DNA of 64,000 nt. It comes from Belliella alkalica (lineage in GTDB: Bacteria > Bacteroidota > Bacteroidia > Cytophagales > Cyclobacteriaceae). The notes beneath the pieces were generated by a model. It searched no databases. It worked only from the letters and a program-made list of their open reading frames with translations, and was not told where the DNA came from. Below, piece after piece: positions 35,501 through 42,989 of this stretch. The stretch lies in contig NZ_JAKZGO010000010.1 in NCBI RefSeq assembly GCF_022549785.1, positions 85,888 to 149,887 on the forward strand. Direction: 5' to 3'. Position 1 is the stretch's first letter. Each line of letters begins with the position of its first letter. Made by a program: the position numbers and the translations under genes.

Positions 35501-35824
35501 GAGGACATATCTCTGACCTAATCTTAGTGTGATGTTATCGTAAACTATGGGTTCAAATCCAATGAAAGAAACAGTCACCTCATAAGGCCCACCTGTTCGC
35601 ATTCCTGGGATCGTAAACCTACCATTGGGTTGAGTGACCATTGTATAATTTGTCCCTGATGGTTTGTGAACTGCTTGGATAGTAGCGCCAGGGAGTGGTT
35701 CTTTTTCGGCATCTAAAATTAGACCTGTCATACCCGAACTGGTGGTTCCTTGGGCGTATAGGCTTTTTGACCCCAAGAATAACAATAGGGTCATTGTTAA
35801 AATTAGTATAGTATATTTTTTCAT
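32585..35824 (-). CDS. TonB-dependent receptor, Oar-like
   Basis: The 1079-residue protein has a signal peptide (about 1-25, ending LYAQ), a carboxypeptidase-regulatory-like domain (about 32-115: GLILDAEKEPLPGATIQAVH, FIGFEPIVYDNITL) and a plug (about 120-245). The barrel is very long and Asn/Arg-rich and ends in WQMQLGLRYIFN. The plug lacks the classic TonB box at the N terminus and has the TPQSSGESFAGQDP/INFSLDGSVFNNAFGLSG pattern of Oar-type OmpA-like transporters, known from Myxococcus protein secretion and common in Bacteroidota. The ligand is unknown. It is divergent from the receptor at 36260. Confidence 0.9.
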   Translation of the reverse strand: MKKYTILILTMTLLLFLGSKSLYAQGTTSSGMTGLILDAEKEPLPGATIQAVHKPSGTNYTMVTQPNGRFTIPGMRTGGPYEVTVSFIGFEPIVYDNITLRLGQRYVLNVTMDDEGIEMDAVEIAAFKDPLLNDEKTGASTTINREAITTMPTLSRSVQDFTRLTPQSSGESFAGQDPKAINFSLDGSVFNNAFGLSGSIPGAPTGSTPISLEAIEEIQVNIAPYDVTQGGFTGAAINAITRSGDNEMRGSAFVNNRNQRMVGTNARGSDVVTDDFSVQQYGFRLGGPIIKNKLFFFISAESERRSDPNSPFVAAAPGRTGANVTRVQKSDMDELRGFLNDNFGYDPGEYEDYNLPTRSDKFLIKLDYNINENHKLSARFNTLISSMERPVARTSLGFGGRNQNLFSLNYANSNYLLNDDIYSGIVELQSNFGNKFSNELRFGLTANRNSRSWGGGDFPMVDILEGGRNYISFGTDLLSPNRGLDSDTWQIQNNFTAYLGNHTVTAGLNFEYFDFRYTFTPTFFGHYVYNSLDDFYRDAAGEEVELRRFQRQYSALPGGGIPTANTQAYIASAYIQDEINVTNNLKVTAGLRLDVPFYGQTAERNIAAESLNFQKPNGEPITIRTDRLPEPQYMWSPRLGFNWDVLGDRNFQIRGGTGLFSGRPIYINISNMVNTNGVLQGQIREDNTTNFPFNPDVNAYIPSNGGAPDSYDLAYIDPGFRNPQVWRSNIGIDKDLFGGLVATFEAIYTQQVSDLLFYDSNLRPSTRNLAGPDDRPLYGFSDEANRLNQNITNAVVLDNTSQGYSYSLTFQLQKNFSSGLHAMAAYNYAVAKNMVDGNTQHFLSYENIASVRGGNYPELGFSLDDQRHRLISSVGYRKEYAKNFATSVSLFYELRNQGVESYVYNTDINGDQIVGNDLLFVPTTAQLDEMLFEPLTVNGTTFSAADQRAAFNQFIEQDAHLSTRRGMYALRNGVQFPVVGRLDLSFMQEFFLNIGGKRNTLQLRADVFNFTNMINNKWGVGQIITNESPIGIVGIDPTTNIPTYQMNPSNGNLVSDSFTRTANIGDVWQMQLGLRYIFN

Positions 35825-36259
35825 CGGTAGGTGGATTTGTTGATTTGGAAATTTTTAGACTAGAATTATTCCAAATGAAAAAACCGCCAAAAACACTCAT
35901 TTTCTTAGATTTTACCACTAGTTCATTGTGGACTTATTCAACAGCATGTAGAAAAGCGCTACAATTTGTTGACAAGTCAAAATCCATTGTTTTTCAGATT
36001 TGAAGGTTTTGAAGAGCTTTGATTGACTTCGAATTACATTTTTATAAAAATTAAAGAGGTAGATCCATTGATGTAAGTAGTAAATTTAAATTTTAATTCC
36101 TACAAAAAAGATAGGGATTATAGGTTTATTTGATTTTATTTTTACATTTGTAATTACAATTAATCATCATCCTTTTGATGTGATTTTTAATCATATAAAA
36201 TAAGTATGAATAATCTGAATAATATAAAATAATAATTAAATCAAAAAAAAGGCATTTTT
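35825..36259. other. divergent intergenic region between two TonB receptor genes
   Basis: These 435 bases contain no plausible gene. The minus-strand receptor start is at its left end. A promoter-like box with an overlapping palindrome lies at 36143-36159 for the plus-strand receptor. The rest is AT-rich. Confidence 0.55.
36143..36159 (+). promoter_or_regulatory. promoter box with overlapping palindrome before the 36260 receptor
   Basis: TACATTTG (36143-36150) fits TAnnTTTG. It overlaps a perfect 12-base palindrome TTGTAATTACAA (36148-36159), a good size for a dimeric repressor site. The distance to the start codon is about 100 bases. Confidence 0.4.
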
Positions 36260-38806
36260 ATGAAAACACTCTACATTTCATTTCTATTAGTTCTGGGCAT
36301 TTTCAGAATTGGATATAGTCAAGAAATCATCTCTGGGAAAGTCTCCGATTCTGATGGTTTGGCATTGGTTGGAGCTACGGTGGTTATCAAAGGCTCAAAT
36401 TTGTTTGCCTTGACTGATGAAAATGGAAATTTCAATATTTCTACAGATAGACAGCCTCCATTTACACTGGAGTTTAGTTTTGTTGGATTTGAATCAAAAT
36501 CCCAAAGAATCAATCAGATATCTTCCTCACCTCTGACGGTCGTGTTGGAAGATGAAAATATCCTTGCTGAGGTTGTGATTACTGCTAGGAGACGTGCTGA
36601 GGAGATCCAAAAAGTACCAATTCCCATTTCTGTGGTATCGGGTGCTTTGGTTGAAGAAGCAGGGGCATTCAATGTGAACAGACTCAAAGAACTTGTTCCA
36701 AGTGTTCAACTTTACTCCTCAAATCCACGAAATACTACCCTAAATATTAGGGGACTTGGATCGACATTTGGCTTGACAAATGATGGGATAGATCCAGGAG
36801 TGGGTTTTTATGTGGATGGGGTTTACTACGCAAGACCTGCTGTGACTACACTTGATTTTATTGATATTGAGCAGATAGAAGTGCTGCGAGGGCCCCAGGG
36901 TACACTTTTTGGCAAAAACACTACTTCCGGTGCATTCAACATTACTACAAGAAGACCTAGCTTTCAGCCAAAAGTTAACTTTGAGACCAGTTTTGGTAAT
37001 TTGGGGTTTATCCAATCCAAAAGTTCAATTACAGGACCCTTGACGGAAAAGGTTGCAGGTAGGTTGTCATTCTCGGGAAGCCATAGAGATGGAACGCTTT
37101 ATAATGTGGCTACTCAAAGACGTGAGAATACGATCAATAACTTAGGTTTGAGAGGTCAATTGTTGTATTTGCCAAATGATAATGTTGAAATTTTGGTGGC
37201 GGGTGATGTTACAAGACAGAGGCCTGATGGTTTTGCACAAGTAGTAGCTGGAGTTGTAGAGACCAGGAGACAACCATTTAGACAGTTTAACCAAATAATT
37301 TCAGACTTAAACTACACATTACCCTCTCAAAATGCTTTTGATCGAATCATAGATCATGATACACCTTGGAGATCCGGAAATGATCTTGGCGGGGTTTCTG
37401 TGAATGTAGACTATAAAATTGGATCTGGGACTTTGACAGCAACTTCTGCATGGAGGTATTGGAATTGGGATCCATCCAACGATAGGGATTTTACTGGACT
37501 TCAAGCTTTGTCTTTGTCCCAAGCACCGTCAAAACATGACCAATGGTCTCACGAGATGAGGTATGCGGGGGAATTTTCATCTAAGCTAAGTGGTGTAGTG
37601 GGTGTATATAATCTAACCCAGAACCTTAGGTCAAATGACGTACATACCGAAGAGTCCGGGAGAGATCAGTGGAGGTTTGTTCAGAGTTCCACAAGTCCAT
37701 TGTGGACAACTCCTGGTTTACTTGATGGTTACGGAACGAAGACGAGAAGTAGTTTACTAAGTTTGAGTGCTGCTGTTTTTGGACAGTTGGATTGGAAGGT
37801 CACAGACAAATTCAGTGTGTTGCCTGGAATCAGGTATAACTATGATGAGAAGCGGGTTAAATTTGACAGACAAGTTTATGGTGGGCTTCAGACAGATGAT
37901 CCAGCATTGATAGCGCTGAAAAATTCTGTTTACAACGCACAGGAGTTCGAAGCTGATGTGACCGAATCAAATGTTTCTGGCCAGTTGACTTTGGCTTATG
38001 CTGCAAATTCTTGGATCAATACATTTGCTACTTACTCAAAAAGCTTTAAGCCTGTTGGGATTAACTTGGGTGGCTTGCCTAGAGAAAATGGTGAAACATT
38101 GCTCGACCTTGCCAGAATAGAGCCTGAAGATGTTTCCCACTATGAATTGGGGGTAAAAACCAATCCAACCAAAAGAGCTACGCTTAACCTGATTTTTCAT
38201 CGATCGGATATCAAAAACTTCCAAACGCTTGTTCAGACGCCAGATTTGAGCGTAAATAGAGGCTATTTGGCAAATGCTGAATTGGTGAGGGTATCGGGTG
38301 TAGAACTTGATGGATCTTGGTCTGCTTCGAGAAATTTTAAAATTTTTGGCTCTTTGGCTTATACAGATGGCAAGTATGTCAAATTTGAAAATGCACCAGT
38401 CCCACTTGAGGAAGTAGGCGGTGAAAGTTTCAAGGATATTTCTGGAGGCAGGTTGCCTGGTATTTCCAAATGGGCAGGGTCTATTGGAGCTGAGCTTTCA
38501 AAAGATTCAAAATTCATCTCAAAACAAGGAAAATCTTTTATTGCTTTGGAAGGATTTTTTAGATCTGAGTTTTCTACCAGCCCTTCACCATCCCAATTCT
38601 TGAATGTTGATGGATACGAATTGATCAATGTTAGGGCAGGGTTCAGAACAGAAGAAGGGTTTTCGGTTTTCCTCTGGAGTAGAAATATTTTTGACAAAAA
38701 CTATTTTGAGCAACTATTACCTGGAGCAGGCAATATAGGGCATTATGCAGGTGTATTGGGAGACCCTAGAACCTTCGGGCTTACGCTTAGTTATTCCATC
38801 CGGTAA
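36260..38806 (+). CDS. TonB-dependent receptor, siderophore/vitamin type
   Basis: The 848-residue protein has a signal peptide (about 1-20, ending GYSQ) and a short carboxypeptidase-regulatory-like domain (about 23-95). The plug is of the classic kind (VVITARRRAEEIQKVPIPISVVSG, then LNIRGLGS, DGVYYARP, IEQIEVLRGPQGTLFGKNTTSGAFNI). The barrel ends in LGDPRTFGLTLSYSIR. The plug is much closer to proteobacterial-style receptors for siderophores or small organics than the other two receptors here. A TauE/SafE exporter and an Rrf2 regulator follow, hinting at sulfur- or iron-linked uptake, but the ligand is not shown. Strong terminator at 38816. Confidence 0.93.
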   Translation: MKTLYISFLLVLGIFRIGYSQEIISGKVSDSDGLALVGATVVIKGSNLFALTDENGNFNISTDRQPPFTLEFSFVGFESKSQRINQISSSPLTVVLEDENILAEVVITARRRAEEIQKVPIPISVVSGALVEEAGAFNVNRLKELVPSVQLYSSNPRNTTLNIRGLGSTFGLTNDGIDPGVGFYVDGVYYARPAVTTLDFIDIEQIEVLRGPQGTLFGKNTTSGAFNITTRRPSFQPKVNFETSFGNLGFIQSKSSITGPLTEKVAGRLSFSGSHRDGTLYNVATQRRENTINNLGLRGQLLYLPNDNVEILVAGDVTRQRPDGFAQVVAGVVETRRQPFRQFNQIISDLNYTLPSQNAFDRIIDHDTPWRSGNDLGGVSVNVDYKIGSGTLTATSAWRYWNWDPSNDRDFTGLQALSLSQAPSKHDQWSHEMRYAGEFSSKLSGVVGVYNLTQNLRSNDVHTEESGRDQWRFVQSSTSPLWTTPGLLDGYGTKTRSSLLSLSAAVFGQLDWKVTDKFSVLPGIRYNYDEKRVKFDRQVYGGLQTDDPALIALKNSVYNAQEFEADVTESNVSGQLTLAYAANSWINTFATYSKSFKPVGINLGGLPRENGETLLDLARIEPEDVSHYELGVKTNPTKRATLNLIFHRSDIKNFQTLVQTPDLSVNRGYLANAELVRVSGVELDGSWSASRNFKIFGSLAYTDGKYVKFENAPVPLEEVGGESFKDISGGRLPGISKWAGSIGAELSKDSKFISKQGKSFIALEGFFRSEFSTSPSPSQFLNVDGYELINVRAGFRTEEGFSVFLWSRNIFDKNYFEQLLPGAGNIGHYAGVLGDPRTFGLTLSYSIR

Positions 38807-38815
38807 TTTTATTTC

Positions 38816-38850
38816 ACAACAATTCCTATAAAACATATAGGAATTGTTGT
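38816..38850 (+). terminator. terminator after the 36260 receptor gene
   Basis: A perfect 14-bp stem (ACAACAATTCCTAT / ATAGGAATTGTTGT) has a 7-base loop followed by TTTTAAT, 10 bases after the stop. Confidence 0.88.
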
Positions 38851-38897
38851 TTTAATATGAATTGCTTTTTAGCTTGCAGCAATAAAATATTAAAGTG

Positions 38898-39770
38898 ATG
38901 GAAAGAGTAATTTTAAGAATCAAAGAAGAACCATTTTGGGGAGTTTTTTTTGGAGTGAGTTTTTTACTTGTTCTATTGATAAGCTACAAGTCATTTTCCG
39001 GTATTTTAACAGTTCAGGATTTAGATTGGGAGATGTTCCTTTGGTTTTTGTTGGTTGGCTTTGTTGCCCAGACGATTGATGGTGCTTTGGGGATGGCTTA
39101 TGGTGTTACTTCAAATTCTATTTTGTTAGGAATCGGGATTCCTCCTGCGATAGCGAGTGCATGGGTTCATTTTGCACAAGTGTTTACAAGTTTGGCATCG
39201 GGATTTTCCCATTGGAGGCTCGGCAATGTAAAGTGGGATTTGGCTAAGAGGTTGATTTTGCCAGGAGTGTTAGGTGCTATAATAGGTGCATTTTTCCTTT
39301 CCAATATAGATAGTAGAATAATTAAACCTGTGATTGCCATATATTTGCTGGTGATGGGTTTTGTGATTTTGTCAAAAGTGTTTAAAGGGAGAAAGAATAC
39401 ATTCAACCATAAGGAGAAAAGTATTTCGTACTTAGCAGGAGTAGGAGGTTTTGCTGACGCGATAGGAGGAGGAGGTTGGGGACCAATAGTGAACTCAACG
39501 CTCTTGGGGAAAGGTCAGGTTCCAAGATTTGCTATTGGTACTGGTAATTTTGTAGAGATTTTCGTCTCTTTGGCTAGTGCAACCACATTTTTGTTTTTTA
39601 TCAAAGAATTGAGTTTAGCCCCCGTTCTTGGATTGATTATAGGCGGTGTGGTGGCTTCACCATTTGCAGCGATTATTTGCAAAAAAATGAATCCCAAAAT
39701 ACTGATGTTTATTGTTGGTGTTCTGATAGTTTTCTTAAGTATTAGAACCTTCTACTTGACAATCATTTAG
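38898..39770 (+). CDS. TauE/SafE-family anion exporter (sulfite/sulfonate type)
   Basis: The protein of about 290 residues has roughly eight membrane helices. Both conserved repeats are visible: GFVAQTIDGALGMAYGVTSNSILL and YLAGVGGFADAIGGGGWGPIVNSTLL, with the family's G-(G)-x-x-D-A-x-GGG pattern. Family members export sulfite, sulfoacetate or related organosulfur anions. I prefer the ATG at 38898 over the GTG at 38895. The hairpin at 38816 separates it from the receptor gene, yet it is only 91 bases downstream on the same strand and could be read through. Confidence 0.88.
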   Translation: MERVILRIKEEPFWGVFFGVSFLLVLLISYKSFSGILTVQDLDWEMFLWFLLVGFVAQTIDGALGMAYGVTSNSILLGIGIPPAIASAWVHFAQVFTSLASGFSHWRLGNVKWDLAKRLILPGVLGAIIGAFFLSNIDSRIIKPVIAIYLLVMGFVILSKVFKGRKNTFNHKEKSISYLAGVGGFADAIGGGGWGPIVNSTLLGKGQVPRFAIGTGNFVEIFVSLASATTFLFFIKELSLAPVLGLIIGGVVASPFAAIICKKMNPKILMFIVGVLIVFLSIRTFYLTII

Positions 39771-40147
39771 ACCCATGAATTTTCAGGAAGTCTGATAGTG
39801 TTTTGATATAGGTTTTCAAAGTTTTGAAATTTGGAAAAGCTTGTTCTATAATCACTTCTATGATAATACGCTTCTTTGCCAGTAGCTTTTATTCAAGGGT
39901 TTATTGCTCGCTGATAGATAATATCTATGAGTAACTTTTCCGCTGTGGTGGATTTAAAATCAATTAATATCAGAGATAAGATAAATCATTTTTCTCAATC
40001 ATTACAGGCAAAGTTCTGTGTATCCAAGATCTCTTCATATTATTCTTTACTTATACCCACCAAACCTTCCGCAAATGATTACTAATCGGAAAAGTTGCTG
40101 AAATTCGTGTTCTTTTTTGTACTTTGGGTCGATAAATTAGTTTTAAC
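39771..40147. other. intergenic region upstream of the Rrf2 gene
   Basis: These 377 bases show no convincing gene. A 10-base inverted repeat (AACTTTTCCG near 39933 and CGGAAAAGTT near 40087) spans its second half. A TTG near 40096 and a TACTTTG near 40120 (one base short of the -7 consensus) may form the Rrf2 promoter. Confidence 0.45.
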
Positions 40148-40558
40148 ATGTTATCTAAAAGAGCTAAGTACGCTATAAAAACAATTCTTTTTCTTTATGA
40201 AAATAAGGATAAAACCCCAATATCAGCCAAATCTATTTCTGAACAAGAAAATATTCCCTACAAATTTTTAGAAAACATCTTAAGAGATCTTCGTACGCAT
40301 CAAGTGGTGAAAAGTATGAGAGGCCCTGTAGGAGGATACTCTTTGGCAAAAGATCCTAACGAAATTACGGTGACCCAACTTATGAGGATCATCGATGGAC
40401 CCGTTGCTTTGATTCCATGTGTGTCAGAGAAGTTTTACGAATCGTGTTTTGAATGTACAGATGAAGAAACATGCAGAATCAGAAAACTTTTTAACCAATT
40501 GAGATCAGAAATGATTGGTGTATTGAATAAATCTATTGTAGAATTGTCAAAGTTATAA
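40148..40558 (+). CDS. Rrf2-family transcriptional regulator, probable Fe-S sensor
   Basis: The 136-residue protein has the Rrf2 winged-helix start (MLSKRAKYAIKTILFLYEN) and the wing SMRGPVGGYSLAKDPNEITVTQL. A cysteine cluster follows at about 97-120: PCVSEKFYESCFECTDEETC, four to five cysteines like the cluster-binding loop of IscR, CymR or RsrR relatives. It may sense Fe-S, iron or cysteine status and control neighbouring genes such as the TauE/SafE exporter, but targets are inferred from neighbourhood only. Confidence 0.9.
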   Translation: MLSKRAKYAIKTILFLYENKDKTPISAKSISEQENIPYKFLENILRDLRTHQVVKSMRGPVGGYSLAKDPNEITVTQLMRIIDGPVALIPCVSEKFYESCFECTDEETCRIRKLFNQLRSEMIGVLNKSIVELSKL

Positions 40559-40596
40559 ACCTAAAAATTAGCAGTTTAAGAAATTATTTTACCATT

Positions 40597-40617
40597 ACCC
40601 TATAAAAGTTATAGGGT
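40597..40617 (+). terminator. hairpin after the Rrf2 gene
   Basis: ACCCTATA and TATAGGGT form a perfect 8-bp stem with a 5-base loop, 38 bases after the stop. The following sequence is only moderately T-rich, so it could also be an operator-like palindrome. Confidence 0.5.
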
Positions 40618-40643
40618 TATTAGGAAATTAAAAAATGTTCTTT

Positions 40644-40651
40644 TACTTTTG
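40644..40651 (+). promoter_or_regulatory. TAnnTTTG promoter box of the gene at 40706
   Basis: TACTTTTG lies 55 bases before the ATG. No ideal TTG is seen upstream. Confidence 0.45.
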
Positions 40652-40705
40652 AAGAGTCATTGTAGCAAAAGCCAATGATTTTGTGAAACATTAATATTCA
40701 TTACC

Positions 40706-41197
40706 ATGTCAGTTACAGCAAGCATCACTACCTCTGAAAATCAAAACGCAAACGCATTTGCTTTTCAAAACATCAGTAGAAAGTCAAACACAGGTTCTCA
40801 GGATCTTGGAGTTATGAATGTCTTAGAGATGTGTGCTATGATCAATGTGACTGATTCGGCAAAATTTGATTTTCCAAATTTCCCAGAAGCAAGAAAAACT
40901 TTTCATGCTGTTTATTTTCAGATCAACGAGTCTTATTCTTCGTTGAAGGGTTTGTTCAGAGGCTTGGCAAGTCTTGGTAAACCCGAAGGAGTTGTTTTGG
41001 AGTATGTTTCTGAAAATGAAACCTTTACTTTGAAATTTTATGCAAGTAATGAACAGCTTACCAAAGCTTATCTTAATAAAATCATCAAGTCTATCGAAGA
41101 TGAAATCAGGTTCAAGAGCATTTTGAACCAAATCATCGAAAACCAGAGAATCATCAAAGCTGAACAAAGTCTATTGCTTCAAAAGCTCTTTGCATGA
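40706..41197 (+). CDS. hypothetical protein, 163 aa
   Basis: This cytoplasmic-looking protein has no signal peptide. It has a polar Ser/Asn-rich start (about 1-35), a middle alpha/beta region (DFPEARKTFHAVYFQINESY-type text, GVVLEYVSENETFTLKFYASN) and a C-terminal helical, Gln/Glu-rich tail (IIENQRIIKAEQSLLLQKLF). It is flanked by its own promoter box and a strong terminator, so it is expressed alone. I recognise no family. Confidence 0.75.
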   Translation: MSVTASITTSENQNANAFAFQNISRKSNTGSQDLGVMNVLEMCAMINVTDSAKFDFPNFPEARKTFHAVYFQINESYSSLKGLFRGLASLGKPEGVVLEYVSENETFTLKFYASNEQLTKAYLNKIIKSIEDEIRFKSILNQIIENQRIIKAEQSLLLQKLFA

Positions 41198-41224
41198 TCC
41201 TGTGAAAATTAAGAGAAAAATAGA

Positions 41225-41260
41225 AAAAAGGGGAAAATCCAATCGGATTTTCCCCTTTTT
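41225..41260 (+). terminator. terminator after the 40706 gene
   Basis: A 16-bp perfect stem (AAAAAGGGGAAAATCC and its inverse) has the loop AATC. The 3' arm ends in TTTTT, 27 bases past the stop. Confidence 0.93.
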
Positions 41261-41322
41261 CATTATGATTTACGGATTATATAAGCAAATTTTGTAATCC
41301 ATTAAATGACATAATCTTTACA

Positions 41323-42714
41323 ATGAATAAATACGTTGATCTTATCCAACAGACTTTTGATTTCCCAACCAAGGAGTTTAAAGTCGAAAACAATGAGTTA
41401 CATTTCAATGGTGTCAATTTGATGGAAATCATAGATACATATGGCACTCCCTTGAAATTGACCTATCTGCCTAAGATTTCTGAAAATATCCAAAATGCAA
41501 AGACCTTTTTTGGAAATGCTATTGAAAAGCATGACTACAAAGGACAATATACCTATTGCTATTGTACCAAATCATCGCATTTCAGCTTTGTATTAAATGA
41601 AGCGTTGAAGAATGACATTCATATAGAGACATCTTCGACTTTTGATATTCCCTTGGTCAGAAGTCTTTATGCAGAAGGAAAGATAACTAAGCAAACATAT
41701 ATTGTATGCAACGGTTTCAAAAGAGACCTTTACAAGCAATACATCACAGAATTGCTGAATGATGGTTTTGTAAACTGTGTGCCTGTACTTGACAATCTTA
41801 CTGAAATAGATTACTACTTGGAGCATGTCAAAGTGCCTTTTCAAGTAGGTATTAGAATAGCAGCAGATGAAGAGCCGAAATTTGGTTTCTATACCTCAAG
41901 ATTGGGTGTGAGATACAATGACATTTTGAGCCTTTATGAAGAAAAAATCAAGGATAATCCAAATGTATCCTTGAAGATGCTACATTTTTTCATCAATTCA
42001 GGAATAAGAGATACAGCCTATTATTGGTCGGAATTGACTCGCTTCATCCAGAAGTATGTGGATTTGAAGAAAATCGCTCCAAGCCTCGATACCATGGACA
42101 TCGGCGGAGGTTGGCCGATCAAGACCAATGTGTTTTTTGATTATGACTATCAGTACATGGCTGAGCAGATTATCAAAAACATCAAATGGATGTGCGCAAA
42201 GAACAACACCGTGGAACCAAATATCTTTACAGAGTTCGGAAGCTATACAGTAGGGGAAAGTGGTGCAGTATTATACTCTATTTTGGACGAAAAGCTTCAA
42301 AATGACAAGGAGCTTTGGTATATGATAGATGGGAGTTTCATCACCCAACTTCCAGATAGTTGGGGGTTGAATCAGAAGTATATCATGCTGGCGGTAAATA
42401 ATTGGGATGAAGAATACCATAATATCAATCTTGGTGGATTGACCTGTGATAGTATGGATTATTACAATTCAGAAGCACATCAGTTCAATATCTACCTTCC
42501 AAAACCTGACAATGGCAAAAAGCAATACATTGGATTTTTCCATACTGGAGCTTATCAAGAGTCTTTGGGTGGCTATGGCGGCATTCAGCACTGCCTAATA
42601 CCTGCGCCAAAGCATGTGATCATAGACAGAGATACAGATGGAAGCGTGAAGCATTGGCTATTTGCACCTGAGCAGACGAGTGAAAGTATGATGAAGACCT
42701 TGGGATATAAGTAG
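41323..42714 (+). CDS. arginine decarboxylase-like PLP enzyme (fold type III)
   Basis: The 463-residue protein has the alanine-racemase-type barrel of ornithine/arginine/diaminopimelate decarboxylases. The PLP lysine is Lys83 in YCTKSSH, LKMLHFFINSG is a barrel strand block, DIGGGWP is the phosphate-binding glycine motif and EFGSYTV and GAYQESLGGYGG lie in the C-terminal beta domain. It is shorter than the classical biosynthetic SpeA of about 630 residues but matches the compact Bacteroidota type. The probable reaction is arginine to agmatine for polyamine synthesis. Other amino-acid substrates cannot be excluded by eye. Monocistronic, with a terminator just after. Confidence 0.8.
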   Translation: MNKYVDLIQQTFDFPTKEFKVENNELHFNGVNLMEIIDTYGTPLKLTYLPKISENIQNAKTFFGNAIEKHDYKGQYTYCYCTKSSHFSFVLNEALKNDIHIETSSTFDIPLVRSLYAEGKITKQTYIVCNGFKRDLYKQYITELLNDGFVNCVPVLDNLTEIDYYLEHVKVPFQVGIRIAADEEPKFGFYTSRLGVRYNDILSLYEEKIKDNPNVSLKMLHFFINSGIRDTAYYWSELTRFIQKYVDLKKIAPSLDTMDIGGGWPIKTNVFFDYDYQYMAEQIIKNIKWMCAKNNTVEPNIFTEFGSYTVGESGAVLYSILDEKLQNDKELWYMIDGSFITQLPDSWGLNQKYIMLAVNNWDEEYHNINLGGLTCDSMDYYNSEAHQFNIYLPKPDNGKKQYIGFFHTGAYQESLGGYGGIQHCLIPAPKHVIIDRDTDGSVKHWLFAPEQTSESMMKTLGYK

Positions 42715-42719
42715 AAATG

Positions 42720-42735
42720 AGAGGGGAAACCCTCT
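42720..42735 (+). terminator. terminator after the decarboxylase gene
   Basis: AGAGGG-GAAA-CCCTCT is followed by a run of eight T, 6 bases after the stop codon. Confidence 0.92.
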
Positions 42736-42868
42736 TTTTTTTTGATGTAGGTTTTTCTTGATAATGAAAAACAATATTTAATCAGTCATGTTTATTTTGT
42801 TGAAAATATTTGTGGTTAAACGGGTTGTGTAAAATATTCATTTGTTTAAAAATATTTTTAATGCATTC

Positions 42869-42876
42869 TAAATTTG
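42869..42876 (+). promoter_or_regulatory. TAnnTTTG promoter box of the 42990 operon
   Basis: TAAATTTG fits the consensus, about 114 bases ahead of the start codon. TTTG at 42841-42844 is a possible -33 element at longer spacing. Confidence 0.45.
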
Positions 42877-42989
42877 CGAAAAGTCAAACAAAAATCATAT
42901 TTTTTGCCATTTTGGAGTAATTTTTGGACTTTTGTTTTTTGAAACAATCAGAAAAAGCAGTATAATCATTAATTTGTTAAATTCTAAAA

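Noticed and set aside
39927..40085. 52-aa plus-strand open frame upstream of the Rrf2 gene
   Set aside because: It has no ribosome-binding site, unremarkable composition and no family resemblance, and it overlaps a possible regulatory inverted repeat.
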